In this document: piece by piece, positions 22,325-34,098 of the stretch
How positions within the stretch are numbered: position 1 is the stretch's first letter
Layout of the letters: each line of letters begins with the position of its first letter
NCBI GenBank assembly: GCA_020746105.1
Contig: CM036622.1
Span: 40,463,477-40,527,476, forward strand
Source of the DNA: Trogon surrucura
Lineage: Eukaryota > Chordata > Aves > Trogoniformes > Trogonidae
DNA length: 64,000 nucleotides
Reading direction: 5' to 3'
The notes under the pieces: generated by a model
The model's database searches: none
Told to the model about the DNA's origin: nothing
What the model saw: the letters and a program-made list of their open reading frames with translations, nothing else
Made by a program: the position numbers and the translations under genes

Positions 22325-23062
22325 TGTCGTGGGTTGACCCTGGCTGGCCGCCAGGTACCCACACAGCCGCTCACTCACTCCCCCTTCACGGCTAGACAGG
22401 GGGAGAAAATATTTCCAAGCATTCAGGGTTTGAGATAAGGACAGGGAGATCACCCTTATTTACTGTCCCGGGCAAAACAGACTCAGTTTTGGGGAAATTT
22501 ATTAAGAGAACCTGCTCCAACGTGGGCATTCCCTCTTCCACAGGCTACAGGTTCCGGCAGCGACTTGCGCTGATGCGGCCTTCCCATGGGCTACAGTCCC
22601 CTTCAGGCATCCACCCACACAGCGTGGAGTCCTCGGTGGACATCTACGCGGTGATCCTCACGGTGGACATCTGCACCTTGCCCATGGGCTGCAGGGGGAC
22701 AACCTGCTTCACCGTGGTCTTCACCACGGACCCGGGGGACTCCTTCTGCTCCGGCACCTGGAGCTCATCCGCCCCCCTCTCCTTCTTCACTGACCTTGGT
22801 GTCTGCACAGATTCTCACTCCTCCATCTCTGTGCCAGCTGTTATGGCGCAGTTCTTTTTCCCGTTCTTAAATATGTTTTTCACAGAGGCGTTCCTCTGCT
22901 ATCACCTTACTGATAGGCTCAGCCTTGGCCAGCGGCGGGTCCCTCTTTGTAGCCGGCTGGCATTGGCTCTATCAATCTTGGGGAGCTTCTAGCAGCTTCT
23001 TACAGAAGCCACCCTGCAGCTCCCCCCCCGCCGCCAAAATCCAGCCAGGCCAAACCAAAACA
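22325..23062 (-). mobile_element. Solo LTR of the same avian ERVL-like family, reverse orientation
   Basis: Read on the minus strand, this element ends in GGGTCAACCCACGACA and contains AGAAGCTGCTAGAAGCT near its start, the same landmarks as the + strand LTR at 11239-12733. On the + strand it opens TGTCGTGGGTTGACCCTGGC and carries the typical block GAGATAAGGACAGGGAGATC. It is about 740 bp, a solo LTR without internal retroviral genes. It is an old fossil, and internal parts appear shortened relative to the other copy. The 23.06-kb end is less certain because that edge is degraded. Confidence 0.75.
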
Positions 23063-23395
23063 CGAAGACCTCTGAAGCAGAAGCCATATCTGTTTTTTAA
23101 TGCACTTTCTTTTGTTGATTAACTGATTATTGGGAAGAGGGATGATATTAATATAGCATGCTGGCTATAATCAAAGAATTTCAATTTGTGTACTTTGAAA
23201 GCAAATATAAATACTTGATTTGCTTTTATGAAATTACATTATAAAAATTTCAAAATGTTAATGCTGTTTCCATTGAAGTAGCACAGGATGTTATTACCGT
23301 CTCTCTTAAATTTTGATACTGCTTGATGCTGTGGAAAATGGCTTATGTTAAAGATAAAGCTGAACTTAGGTTATATTCTCTTTTATAACTTCTAG
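23063..23395 (+). other. MLLT10: MLLT10 intron, 3' end before exon 23396
   Basis: This is AT-rich intron leading to the acceptor TTTTATAACTTCTAG. A branch-point-like TTATAAC lies just upstream of it. Nothing else is recognised. Confidence 0.75.
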
Positions 23396-23491
23396 AAATA
23401 TAAAGAGAAAGATAAACACAAGCAAAAATATAAGAAGCAGTCGGAGTCCTCACCATCCTTGGTTCCATCTCTTACTGTAACTACAGAGAAA
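23396..23491 (+). CDS. MLLT10: MLLT10 exon: lysine-rich linker
   Basis: This 96-nt, phase 0/0 exon encodes KYKEKDKHKQKYKKQSESSP followed by SLVPSLTVTTEK. The first half is an extremely lysine-rich patch continuing the HHEKEKK of the preceding exon. The second half is Ser/Thr/Pro-rich. The human protein, as recalled, reads KQPEPSPALVPSLTVTTEK at this place, so the only differences are in the SES/PEP region. The patch is expected to be disordered, nuclear and nucleic-acid-contacting or part of a localisation signal. The acceptor is TTCTAG and the donor is GTAAGT. It is isolated by a 16.8-kb intron upstream and a 6.7-kb intron downstream. Skipping it would preserve the frame. Confidence 0.96.
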
Positions 23492-26400
23492 GTAAGTCAA
23501 TGTGTTTTTTCTCCTCTTCCACTTTAATTACTTATGTTGAAATTTTGTCGTGTAATCATTCCACTGTATATACAGAAGCTTTATAATGGTATAGATCCTA
23601 TAAACCTATAATTACCAAGCACAATTGGTATTTTTTCCTAATACACTTTGAGGTTTACCACACGGAGACACGCTCAGAGTTTTGTAATTGAATTGTGAGT
23701 GATTTAATGGCCCCAGTGAAGTGCCACTGATACTCCAGTAAGTTTTATTTCATTGACTTACGTGTAATAAGTTGACAAGTTCTAGAAAGTCTGTCCTTTG
23801 AAATTCGCTTGTGTGTGTGAGCTGTCACTGAACCTGTAAGCATTTAAGCTGATAATTATGAAATTATAGTTTACGCTTCATATACTTCTAATATCACGTT
23901 GCTTTTTTAGGAGGCTGCTCCACTAGATTCTGTGGTCTTTCCTTCCTCTTAATGTGCTAGTGAGTACCTAATGCCAGGGACGGTGTACAGGGTTAAGTAA
24001 TGACAGTTCCCATGGTACTCTACAAGAACTGCTTTTGCTGTCCACCAAAATAATGACACTAGTGATGACGTTGCAGAATGGGCAGCAGTATTGACAAATG
24101 GGTTTTCTGACTTTAAGTTGGATGTCCCATTCTTGTGGGAATGTTTGACATCCGAGTCACAGAAAATCATGGTTTGAATTAAGTAACCATCAGTACATAG
24201 AGCATTGTTTTTGAGCAAAGATCTGGAGCTTGTGTTGACTGAATGTAGTTCAGTTGCTGAGACGCGATATTCAACAAATGTCTGCACAGACCTTGTCAGG
24301 ACCGGGTAAAACAATTGAAGTACTGACTTTCTCTAGTGTCTAGAAGTATTCCCTCAACTAGTGGTATCAACTTCAAGAATCACCACTAAGAAAGTTAGTT
24401 TTTTAGTGTGCTTTGGATATTTCTTTGTTCTCAACAGTAGGATTATTAACTTGAGAATGTGTACCTCTTCACATCCCATTATTTGTGACATGCTTCTGAT
24501 AAATTAATCTCATTTCTGGTTCTGTTGTATTCTTTTTAACACTGTTTTGTCAAGTGAGACTTACTAGTCAGTTGTTTTCTGAAATTCCCAATAACTATTA
24601 AAAAAAAGAAAAAGGCAGAGTCAGTTTGCCTGTTTGCTGTTTTAAGAGCGATTAAATATTACAGCCAGTGAGTGTGACAGCTTTTATTGAAATTAAGTTG
24701 TAGAACTGACAGAACCATGTGATTTGTTATTTTATTTTCTTTTATTAATTTGCCTTCAACATATTCCTCTTGAGTCTAAGACAACTCATAAAACTCATAG
24801 CCTGTAAAAGAGGAGTCTTTAAACTCTACAATTTATGTTTAAGGGTTTTGTACTGTGTATGGTCTTATCTTTCCTGAATTGTGTTCCTTTGTACTCTGAT
24901 TATCTAATCGTTATCAGAAGTTTTAACAAAAAGTTCTGTATATTTGTGTAAAAGTTAGGAAATATATTGACATACTGGTTATTTTTGAGTCCTACCTGTT
25001 AGAACATGCTTTTAATGTTGAAGACAGAAGATTCTGGTTTTCTACTAACCTCTTTTCTAATTGCCCTGTCTGCTCTACACTTCTCCTAATTACAAGGTTA
25101 ATGACTCAGTGGTGTACACTTTAGAAACATGAACAAGAGTAAAATCCCATTTTTAGCAGACCTCTATTTAATCCAAGTAGAGAATGAAAACCTTGCTGAG
25201 TTGTTGGCCATACGGTTGAGAGTGTACCATATATGTCTGTATAGTAAGTCAAATATATTTTTGTAGTTAAATCTATAGGATTTATGATAGAAACATTTTT
25301 AAAACATCTTAAAAATCATTAAATGGACAACATTACTATAACATTACCCCCCCCTTCCCGCCCCAAAAAGTTGCAACTCTCATGGTTAACAGCAAGGTAG
25401 AGGTAGAGCAAATACTAAAGAAAACAGAAACCCTCTATAATTGTAGAACTTAAGTTATAACTGAATTAAAACCAGAAGTATTCATTATGTAATTTAAATA
25501 TCAACTTGTCCTTTAAGTTTTCTTTTTTTAACCTTTTGCATTCCATGTTTTATTTTTTTTTCCCTACTTAAGCTATCTGCTTTTTCTGCCTTTTATAATG
25601 CTCCCGATCATCAGTAGGTTTGGTGTTGAGTTTTTTTAATGAAGTTACTGAGTGTGATTTTTTTTTTTTTTTAAAAAAGGAATTTCTAATGGATATTTAG
25701 AAGTGATTTTTTTTTTTTTTTTTGGCTAGTTACTTCAGTTAACTTCTTTTAATTTCTTCCTAAGTTGTTGTAAATGACACAATTTACATGCATTTTCTTC
25801 TCTAGGTTCTAAATTCATAGTGTGTTCCTCAGACACTTGAAATTTTAATAATAAAACAAGCTTTATTTTCTTCTGAGCTAAATATTTGGTTCAAAATATT
25901 GTATTAATATTTTACTCTTTTGTGTCCTTTTGCATAGAGTTGTTAATTGATTTGGACTTGATGTGTTTTTCACAGCAGTCTGTCTTTGCAGTGAACGCAT
26001 TATTTTGTTGTGGTGTATAATCACTTCTGCTACTGTATTGTTCCTGTAAGGGAAACTGGAATTTGAACTTAATTTTGATTTTTCTCTTTAAAGAAGTTCA
26101 ATCCTTTGTGATACAGTGCCAATGATCGTTTATGCAGGTGATACCTTAGAGCATATTTTTAGCTGGATGACTGGCTTCTTATGATAGATTCATGAAAGTC
26201 TGCAGAATAAACTGCATTTACAGATTTACATTATGTGAGTTAATATGCTCAGCTTGCCTGTTTATTCTGATAAGTTTAATTTCAAGAAATTTTACTGAGG
26301 TTCCAGTCCAAATGCTGTGTTGAGATACAAGTGTGATATTTCAGAGGCATTTTTGTGCATCCCTGTAATGGCTCAGCAAACACTGCTTAGTCTGAATCAG

Positions 26401-29400
26401 GTAAATTTTAAAAAGTTTGAAATGAGAAATTCCTAACTATTCTTTGGTTAACGGACTAACAAATTTTTCACTTTGGGGGCGTAAATGCACAGTGTTTTAA
26501 GAAGTACTAGAATAACTGAGGAATTGGAGTTCTCTCTCTGCCTTTTCTTCTGGCCTTTCTCTTAATTTGGAAGAGCCATCAACTCTATATTTAGTCCTGA
26601 TAAAAGCTTCTCTGTCAGGTTTTAAGCTTTGGCTTTTATTGAGAGTTTAAAAGTGTGTATGGCTTCACAGATCCAGAAAAATACAACTGTCCTTTTTTTC
26701 CTTTTTCTTTTTTCTTTTTTTCGGGTGGTGGTTATTATGTGTTATTAATTAAAACAAAACTCCAAAACATTGATGTGCACAAAGATACACAAGACAGCGT
26801 ATCTGCCTTCAAATTATAGTCAGTAACTAAATAAAAGATACCGCAAAGAGAAAGTACAGCTGACTGAATTTTATCTGTAATAGTAGAGGTGACCATGATA
26901 ACCCTCCTCAGTTCATCGTGACTGTTGGCCCATCCTGGTCCTCAAGGGAGGTGCTTAGATCCCACCGCAGTGGGGTATGGAAGAGCATAAAAAGAGTAGG
27001 GAAATCTCTCTTCTGTATGGCTGAACATCCTGATGAGCAGCAGTGTGAGGTTTGTGGGCTTACGGGGTATATGTGTGTGTTGGGGTTTTTTGTTTGTGGG
27101 TTGGATTTTTTTTTTCCACTTACCAGATGGCAAGTGCATGGTCCATTTTTGTGGAGGATTTCCTGCTGTGGTCCTTCCGTTCTCTGTGCGAGAGTTTCAC
27201 CTCATACATCTGTATTAGGGCTAAAGGCTTCTCAAGCCTGTGGATGTACCGTGTGTAGCAGGAGTGGTTATTGCGCCTTTACTGTAAATCTAAAGCTTTC
27301 TCAGAAGTTTTAAGACTTGCTACAGATGGGTGCTATAACTCTTCAGGATGCACAGAGTGATATGTGGGGAGAGCGTAAAAACGACAGTAGCTCTCGGTGC
27401 ACCAAGTTGGCAGTGTGAAAATGTGCTTTTCAGGAAAAAAAAAAACACCTGCCAACTGCTTTATGGGAAGCGTAAAGGAACCCCTGATACACACAGAGTT
27501 AGCTTGCACTAGCAGATACTGATTAATTTTTGAGATTAGGATTAACATCATGAAATAGTCACATCTCCCAGATAAAGCAAGGAATGGAGTTTGGGTGACA
27601 GTGTCAGGGGAATTGCTTTTTGGGGCATGTCTGTACAGAACACGGGACAGCACTGTAAGCCTGGCGGCGAGGGCTGGGTGCTGCCGAGATTGAAGGCAGT
27701 TGGTAAATAACCAAAGGAGTTCTGCCTCTGTCCTCAGATGCTTACTCCCTGCTGCTCTCCCTCTCCCCCAAACAAACAGTGTAACTTTGCCATGGCATGT
27801 TAAGGTTTTCCTGAGACATTTCTGCTGGGACTTTGTCTTTTAGAACCTAGCATTTTGGAAAAGCGGTTTGTTTAGTGGTTGGTAGGTTGTTTTATGAACC
27901 AATTAGCTTAATAATCTAAAGTTTGTGCTGCCATTTTACCTTAGATCCTATTATGCATGTTGTGTATTCTCAAAGCAATTGATGTATGTGTATCTGGATA
28001 TGGGCACTTGGTTGCAATTCACTCCTTAAAATAAGAAATATATTTTGTGAAAAAAAAAAGTCCAAATGTTACCAATTTTAGTCAGGGTATGTTGTGTTGT
28101 ATTAGAGCTCAAGGTATTCTGAGTAAGCATGTAGATTTCAGTACAATCTACAGCACCTTTCGAAACACAGATACCTCTTGGAGCAAAATTTCAGAAGCAG
28201 AATTGTGATGTGCATGCATATTTTCCAAAATCTGTGAAGAGCAGGATTCAGATTTGCAGTCAAACCAAATCTCTCTGCAGTATATGTAAGCGAATGCCTA
28301 CTTGTCATCACCTAACCCTAGGCAATCTGTAGAGCTATGTTAAACTCTTTATTTCCCTTTAAAACAAATAAATAATTAGATTTCCTGCAGTAGTCGGGAA
28401 GAGGTGCTAGATAACATCAAGCTATGATTGTTAGTACCTATAAAGAATTTATAATTGCCATTAACATTCAATTGATTGGATGGGAGATCAGAATTAGGAA
28501 AAGAAGGGTTTGGATAAGAGGAGAAATCCTGGATCCTAGAAAAAGCCTGACTTTTGGCTTGGGTTATTGCGTGTCTGGAAACCCTTTGTTCAAATAACCC
28601 AAATTTGAACCACTCGGGTCAAGTGACAGTCAGTTCCTGGAATATTGAGCGTACTTGTGGGCTTTGCATTAGTTCAAAAAGTTAGCTACTAAACTTACCT
28701 GACAACTGGCTTAGTCTTCATTAGAAACACCAGTACAGTAATATGAGTGTAAGGTAAATTATTTTTAACATTATATTTTAACAAACTTGAAATGATTTTT
28801 CTTCACTGTTACTCAGAAAATCCCTAGTTTTACCTGTTTTAGAAAAATATGGAAAACATTTTATACTAGCTATACAAAACTGTGTGAAGAAATATTCTTC
28901 TATAGGCCTAAATTCATCAAGCATCCTAGTCAGGGAGGAGGAAACATATGTATATGCTCAATTTTAAAATGTTTGTGTGGTCTTTAATGGAGAAAAATTT
29001 AGATACTATTTTAAACCTCTTATGTAAAGAAATGAAAAACAAGCTAAGCTTGTTTTGAACAGATGAGTTGCTTCTAGGGTTTGATCTGTATTTTTTGTTG
29101 AAGAAGATTTGTGCAGTCTAAAGGCGATCTTATGAGCTGGTCACAGTGTAAATAACAGTAGAATATTATTTCCTTTTTTCTAGTTTTGCTTTCATTTTTT
29201 TTCTTTTAATAGTAAAATTCTGCTATCACAACTCCAACTTTTTTTTTTTAATAATGAAAGCAATTATATTCCTTTGTGTGGTTTCCTGGTGCTGTGCACA
29301 CAGTTTCCCTGCCCACCTACTTACTTTCTGTGAGTCTATTTTGACTGTTGTTCACCAGTATGAGCAACTCTGACAAAAGTCAACAGAAGAATAATTGGCT

Positions 29401-30234
29401 CAAAGATGAAGTTTTGAAAACCTCGTGAAGAGTATATGGGTGTCGGAGAAGGGCCAAGATTCTTGAAGATGGATGGGGGTTGAAGAACAAATCTGCCCTG
29501 GGAGCTTCAGGAGTTATGTGTTTTCCTTCCTGTCAGGCAGCGAGTTTGGGGGAGGCAGCCAGTCAGTCCCACAGGACTGGAGCTCCTGTCGTCTGTAGTT
29601 GGTGGTGCTTAAGGAGCCCTCTGAACTGGACGGTTGGGACAGCAGGGAATCCTAATGTGATGGTGGGCAGTGGAGATATAAGGGGCATAAGTTGGGCTTG
29701 CTGGAGTTGATCTTGGTTCACTGTAGAGACTGTAAAAAGTATTAAAAGTGCAAGTTCTTGGGTTCTGAAGCCTTCATCAGTTGATGTTGATGAAACAGCG
29801 TTTCCAGTTTGACTAAATAAGCTGCGTAAAAGTTGCGCTTTCAGAAAAGCATTCAAAGTCTCATTATTTCTTTTGAATTTTTAATTTTAAGCAATAAAGT
29901 ATCAATATCCTGGTTAGATAAAACGTAAAGACTGTGTAACTGTAATTTTGAGATTAATCCCTTGACCTCAGTGAAGCAGAGATTTCAAAGCTGAAATTCT
30001 TAAAGTGGTTTTTTTTTTCCCCAGAAAACAAAGGGGTTTTTTAATGCACTACTACGGTTATGTTAACAATTCAGTTTACGTAACTCCTGCTGTTGCCAGT
30101 TACCTTAGCATTTAAAAATGCTTCTGAGTTTATATGAAAGAAAAGGATTTTTTTAAACAGTTTTTTCTGTTGCAGATTTTTGTCTGACCTAATTGTTTCT
30201 TTTCTCTTGTTTCTTCTCTCTACCAAAATGCTAG
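23492..30234 (+). other. MLLT10: MLLT10 intron, 6743 nt
   Basis: The intron runs from GTAAGT to CCAAAATGCTAG. It is largely AT-rich and unique, with T-homopolymers at 25656-25673 and 25710-25725 and a C-run at about 25346-25353. Two GC-richer blocks (about 26.9-27.7 kb and 29.44-29.75 kb) hold open frames of 131 and 76-97 residues without recognisable domains. I could not assign either block to a repeat family. Confidence 0.75.
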
Positions 30235-30490
30235 ACGTACACAAGCACTAGCAACAACTCCATGTCAGGCTCCTTGAAGCGGTTGGAAGATACCACAGCT
30301 CGATTTACAAATGCAAATTTCCAGGAAGTTTCTACACATGTTTCAAGTGGAAAAGATTCTTCAGAGGCTAGAGGGTCAGAGAGCAAAGGGAAGAAATCTG
30401 CAGGTCACAGCTCAGGTCAGAGGGGAAGAAAGCCTGGTGCTGGAAGAAATCCAGGAACAACTGTGACTGCTGCTAGCCCTTTTCAGCAAG
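30235..30490 (+). CDS. MLLT10: MLLT10 exon: disordered region with RGRKP AT-hook-like motif
   Basis: This 256-nt exon starts in phase 0 and ends in phase 1 (CAA G|GTATTA). The protein opens TYTSTSNNSMSGSLKRLEDT, passes TARFTNANFQEVSTHVSSGK, and closes with SGQRGRKPGAGRNPG (30412-30456) and TTVTAASPFQQ. The RGRKPGAGR segment is an AT-hook-like/basic motif. The rest is Ser/Thr-rich and probably disordered. It matches AF10 as recalled, with conservative changes. The acceptor is AAAATGCTAG and the donor is GTATTA, weaker than its neighbours. The frame stays open for about 70 nt past the donor, so retention of the intron would add a short tail and stop. Confidence 0.96.
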
Positions 30491-32475
30491 GTATTAATTG
30501 TTACGCTGTAACACAACTTCTGCTTTGGCATGAATTAGAAATCTTACATACTTTAAACTTTTGAAAAGTTGTTCATTTGTCATCCTCAGTGATGACAGTG
30601 TTCTTTCACTTTGGGGGAAAACCCAGCTTTTTTCAGGAGAAGGTGTTCATTGTCACAACATAAAAGAAGGTCGTGCATCTCCAAAAGGCAAAGCTGATGC
30701 TTTTGTTTAGTCTGTTCAAGTATTCTCTTTAGCTGCTTAAGATAGAAGTTTCTTTATGTACTGAAAGGTTAGTCTGGGGTAAAATCTAAGGTATGAATTT
30801 GAGTCTAGGGGTCTTTCTTAGCTCTTTAAGGGAATAATACTAATTTTTTTTTAGTACATATTACAACAGAACTGGACCACGTAATGTGTAGGATGTGATG
30901 GCCCCTAAATAACTTTTCAAGATGCAGACATTTGAAATACAGCATTTTCTTCAAAGTGAAAAACCTTTTACTTTTATTTTTTTGTCATTGAAATATGTAA
31001 GACAAAGACGATTATGTGACAAGTATATAGAGTTTATTTACGTAATACAAAAAGTTTGATGTTTTGAACATGCTAAAATCTGCTAAATACTAAATGCCCC
31101 GTTGACACTTCAAAAAAGCAAGTTTTATTCTGGCATCTTTGTCAGAGTTGAAGAAAGATTAAAGATATATTTTATTACTTAATTGAATGTGTTATTTTGA
31201 AACCCAGCAAACTAGACCTTCTATAAAGTAACTGTTTTCACATAATTTTCACTGTGGTATGTTGTAGCTGACTGTCCTTTTTGCTTTATGGTGTTGCTCT
31301 TCCTTTGAATTTATGCAGTAAAAAATTTTTACATTTGTCTAGAACTCTTTCAGTATTTCTGAATTTTTTAGTTGAAAAAGAAGAGAATATCTCGTTTAAA
31401 TTCTCAAAACTTGGAAAATTGCCTTCTGTATTACTGCTTTTAAAGAAACATCTTACTAACTGTAGATGGCAAAATATAGCTGTACTATGTGCATGTATTT
31501 GCTTTAAAGCTGCATTAAGTGAAGTAGCTTATTTAAAATACAAACCAGTGTTTTTATGATTTTTAAAGTGCTGTATTAATGTAAATTATATTTTAAAGGG
31601 AATTCTTAATAATGTTTAATAGAGTACTAATGATAAACCACTAATTTTTAAAGGACTTTTTTATACCTGGGGTCATATTTAGGAGTATTTTCTTGACAGC
31701 ATAGGCATCATGCATCTTGAGTTCTAAAAAACAGTACCCTCATGCAGCCACCCATATAAAATTACTGAATTACCATGAACGTAGATATTTATATTTCCCA
31801 AGTGTGCTCCATTTTCTGCTTTGCGTGCGCTAACAAAGTGATGAAGTGAGTGCATTTCAAGTATTACACAAAAGCTCTTCATGGTTCTCTGACAGTGCTA
31901 AAGAAGTCTTAAAACGTCAGTTCCATGCACTTTTCTCCACTTCCTCTGCTGTCCTTTTGTAAAATACCTCTTCTGTGGAACTCCTCTTCAGCCAGGTTAA
32001 ATTAAGTGTAATTGCTGTTCCTTTGACCTGTGTCAGATCCTTGATTTAGGTAGAATGGTAAGGAAGATTGCAGGCATAGAGTAGATGTGATCATAGCATG
32101 GTTTTATCAGCCTTCTTTTTATACATGTCTGTGTTTAAAAAAACCCTGCTCTGACTTGCACCAAGTGTTTGTTGTGGCTTTGGAACACAAGGGATGCAAA
32201 GAGCAGCAAAGTCGTTATTCTCCCTTTATTTATTTTCACCTTGTTTGTGCCTCAAATTCAAATCTGGAATCTGAGAATGACATTGAGCAGAGTGAAGATC
32301 AGCAGGAGAAGCAACGAGTTATCTTAAAAATAAATTCTTTCACTCTTGGTAATGCTTTTCATAAAGTCCTTGCCCTGTAAAGTTTTGTATTCTAAGATAT
32401 TAATCTTTCCCATCAAGTTTCAGCAACGGCAGGGTCAAAAAGAAAGTACTTTTCATTTTTTATTTTTTTTTCTAG
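30491..32475 (+). other. MLLT10: MLLT10 intron, 1985 nt
   Basis: The intron runs from GTATTA to the pyrimidine-rich acceptor TTTATTTTTTTTTCTAG. Two short open frames (31281-31559; 32087-32380) lie inside. The second ends near a GTAATG and has an acidic stretch, but it has no counterpart in AF10 that I know. No repeat is recognised. Confidence 0.8.
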
Positions 32476-33042
32476 GAAGCTTTTTGGGTACACCTGGGAG
32501 CATAAAGTCATCATCTGGAAGTTCAGTTCAGTCTCCCCAGGATTTTTTGAGTTTTACAGATACAGATCTGCGAAGTGACAGTTTCACGCACTCCCAACAG
32601 GCGTCGTCAACCAAAGATGTACATAAGGGAGAGGCTGGGAGTCAAGAGGGGGGTGTCAATTGTTTCACTTCCTTAATTGGTCTCCCTTCATCATCAGCTG
32701 TTTCCCAATCTAAAAGCTTTGAGAGCTCACCTGGAGACATAAGTAATTCAAGCCTTACTTCTACAGCGTACAAACGAGCTCAGACTTCTGGAATAGAAGA
32801 AGAAACTGTAACAGAGAAGAAACGAAAAGGAAATAAGCAAAGTAAACATGGGCCTGGTAGACCCAAAGGAAATAAAAGTCAAGAAAGTATTTCCCATCTT
32901 TCAGTTTCTTCTGCTTCCCCAACTTCATCTGTGGCATCTGCTGCAGGAAGTGTGACAAGCTCTGGTCTTCAAAAATCTCCAACTTTGCTCAGGAATGGAA
33001 GTTTACAAAGTCTTAGTGTTGGCTCATCTCCAGTGGGTTCAG
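32476..33042 (+). CDS. MLLT10: MLLT10 exon: large Ser-rich region with NLS/AT-hook-like basic cluster
   Basis: This 567-nt exon is the largest in the window, with phase 1 in and 1 out. The protein runs from GSFLGTPGSIKSSSGSSVQS and PQDFLSFTDTDLRSDSFTHS through GGVNCFTSLIGLPSSSAVSQ and YKRAQTSGIEEETVTEKKRK to GNKQSKHGPGRPKGNKSQES and NGSLQSLSVGSSPVGS. EKKRKGNKQSKHGPGRPKGNK (about 32815-32877) joins a basic NLS-like cluster to a GRPKG AT-hook-like core. The Ser-rich flanks are probably disordered. The match to AF10 is close throughout (human, as recalled, has GSFSGTPGS, GVNSFSTLIG). The acceptor is TTTTTTTTCTAG and the donor is GTAGGC, the weakest of the donors here. An open frame continues upstream and about 240 nt past the donor, but the AF10 match ends at the splice sites. 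Confidence 0.97.
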
Positions 33043-34082
33043 GTAGGCATTTATTGGATTTGTTTTCCTACCTCAAATCTATCTTTATTTTAACCGTAAT
33101 GCTGAGTATGCTTTTCAAGAACAGAGTATCATTTAGAGTATCTTGGAAGTCACATTGGAGAAAAAGTGAAAATTGGAATTGTGACTGTTGGAAGAGAACA
33201 TTTTGTTCTATGTGTAGGTGCCACTGTGCTGTAGGTGGCTGTTGTAGATTGACCTATATGCTACATAAATGCAGGTTTTGAGGCTATAGCGGGAACCATA
33301 AGTTGCATGAGAATAGGTTCTTTGGAAATTAAATGTGACAAGTTTAGCTAAAACAAGTGATAGCTTATACAGACTATATTGTCTGTATGACAGAGAAAAC
33401 AAAATCAGTACTCAAGCATGTCAGCTGTGCTGAGATGTCCCTCAATTATTCCTTCCTAATTTAGTTTAACTTAAAACTAAAATGTTGATGTGGAGAATTA
33501 TCAGTTTAAACATGTAAAAGGATATTCTGAATCTGGACCCCTGTGCAGCTGGGTGACATGTTCATATTCTTGTGTGCTTTTTAGCAATTGAAATGGGCTG
33601 ATTTGTTCTTCCTCTGTGCTAAATGTTATGTGCATCTGGGGCTGTGAGAGGCTTTCTGTTCCCAGCAAACCTCTATGTGGAATGACCTTGCAGAATACTG
33701 TGTCTACCAAAGTCTTTATTGCTTTGAAGTTTCTTTCTAGGCCCTTGGTTTAAAAAATGGCAAGTCTGATACCTCAGTTTGTAAATTTGAAATTTTGTCC
33801 TTTTTGTCGTTCTAGTGGATTTTTTTGCTTTTTTTTTTTTTTTTTTCAGGGGGGAAAGAGAAATGGAACTTGAATATTTGGTTTGTGGCCAGGGTTTTGT
33901 GTTTAAATTGGATGAGCAAGGGATACTTTATAAATATACCTGCTTCAGGAAAATGAAATTTATTTCAGAACGAGGAAGGTACTTAAAAACTTGATCTCAA
34001 AACCAGATTGTTTTAAATCCTAGTTAGATACAGGCACATGATGATTTTTATTACGGTTAATAATGGCAGTACCAGTGGCAAC

Positions 34083-34098
34083 TATATATATATATATA
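34083..34098. repeat. Simple repeat (AT)n
   Basis: About eight TA/AT dinucleotide units lie in the intron. Confidence 0.7.

Noticed and set aside
22489-22992. 167-residue open frame (MGKFIKRTCSNVG...).
   Set aside because: It is antisense to an LTR and made of its repetitive GC-rich sequence; not a protein-coding gene.
26918-27313. 131-residue open frame with many Cys and Trp residues.
   Set aside because: No domain, no splice-compatible MLLT10 relation and low-complexity T/G-rich composition; best explained as chance in a stop-poor strand.
32087-32380. Open frame with an acidic stretch (SNLESENDIEQSEDQQEKQ) just upstream of the large exon, ending near GTAATG, as a possible cassette exon.
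   Set aside because: No AF10 segment that I know matches it, no good acceptor precedes it in a compatible phase, and the known exons join in frame without it.
33043-33281. Reading frame of exon 32476-33042 continuing into the intron (GRHLLDLFSYLKS...).
   Set aside because: The AF10 match stops exactly at the GTAGGC donor and the next exons fit in phase; the extension is only intron read-through.
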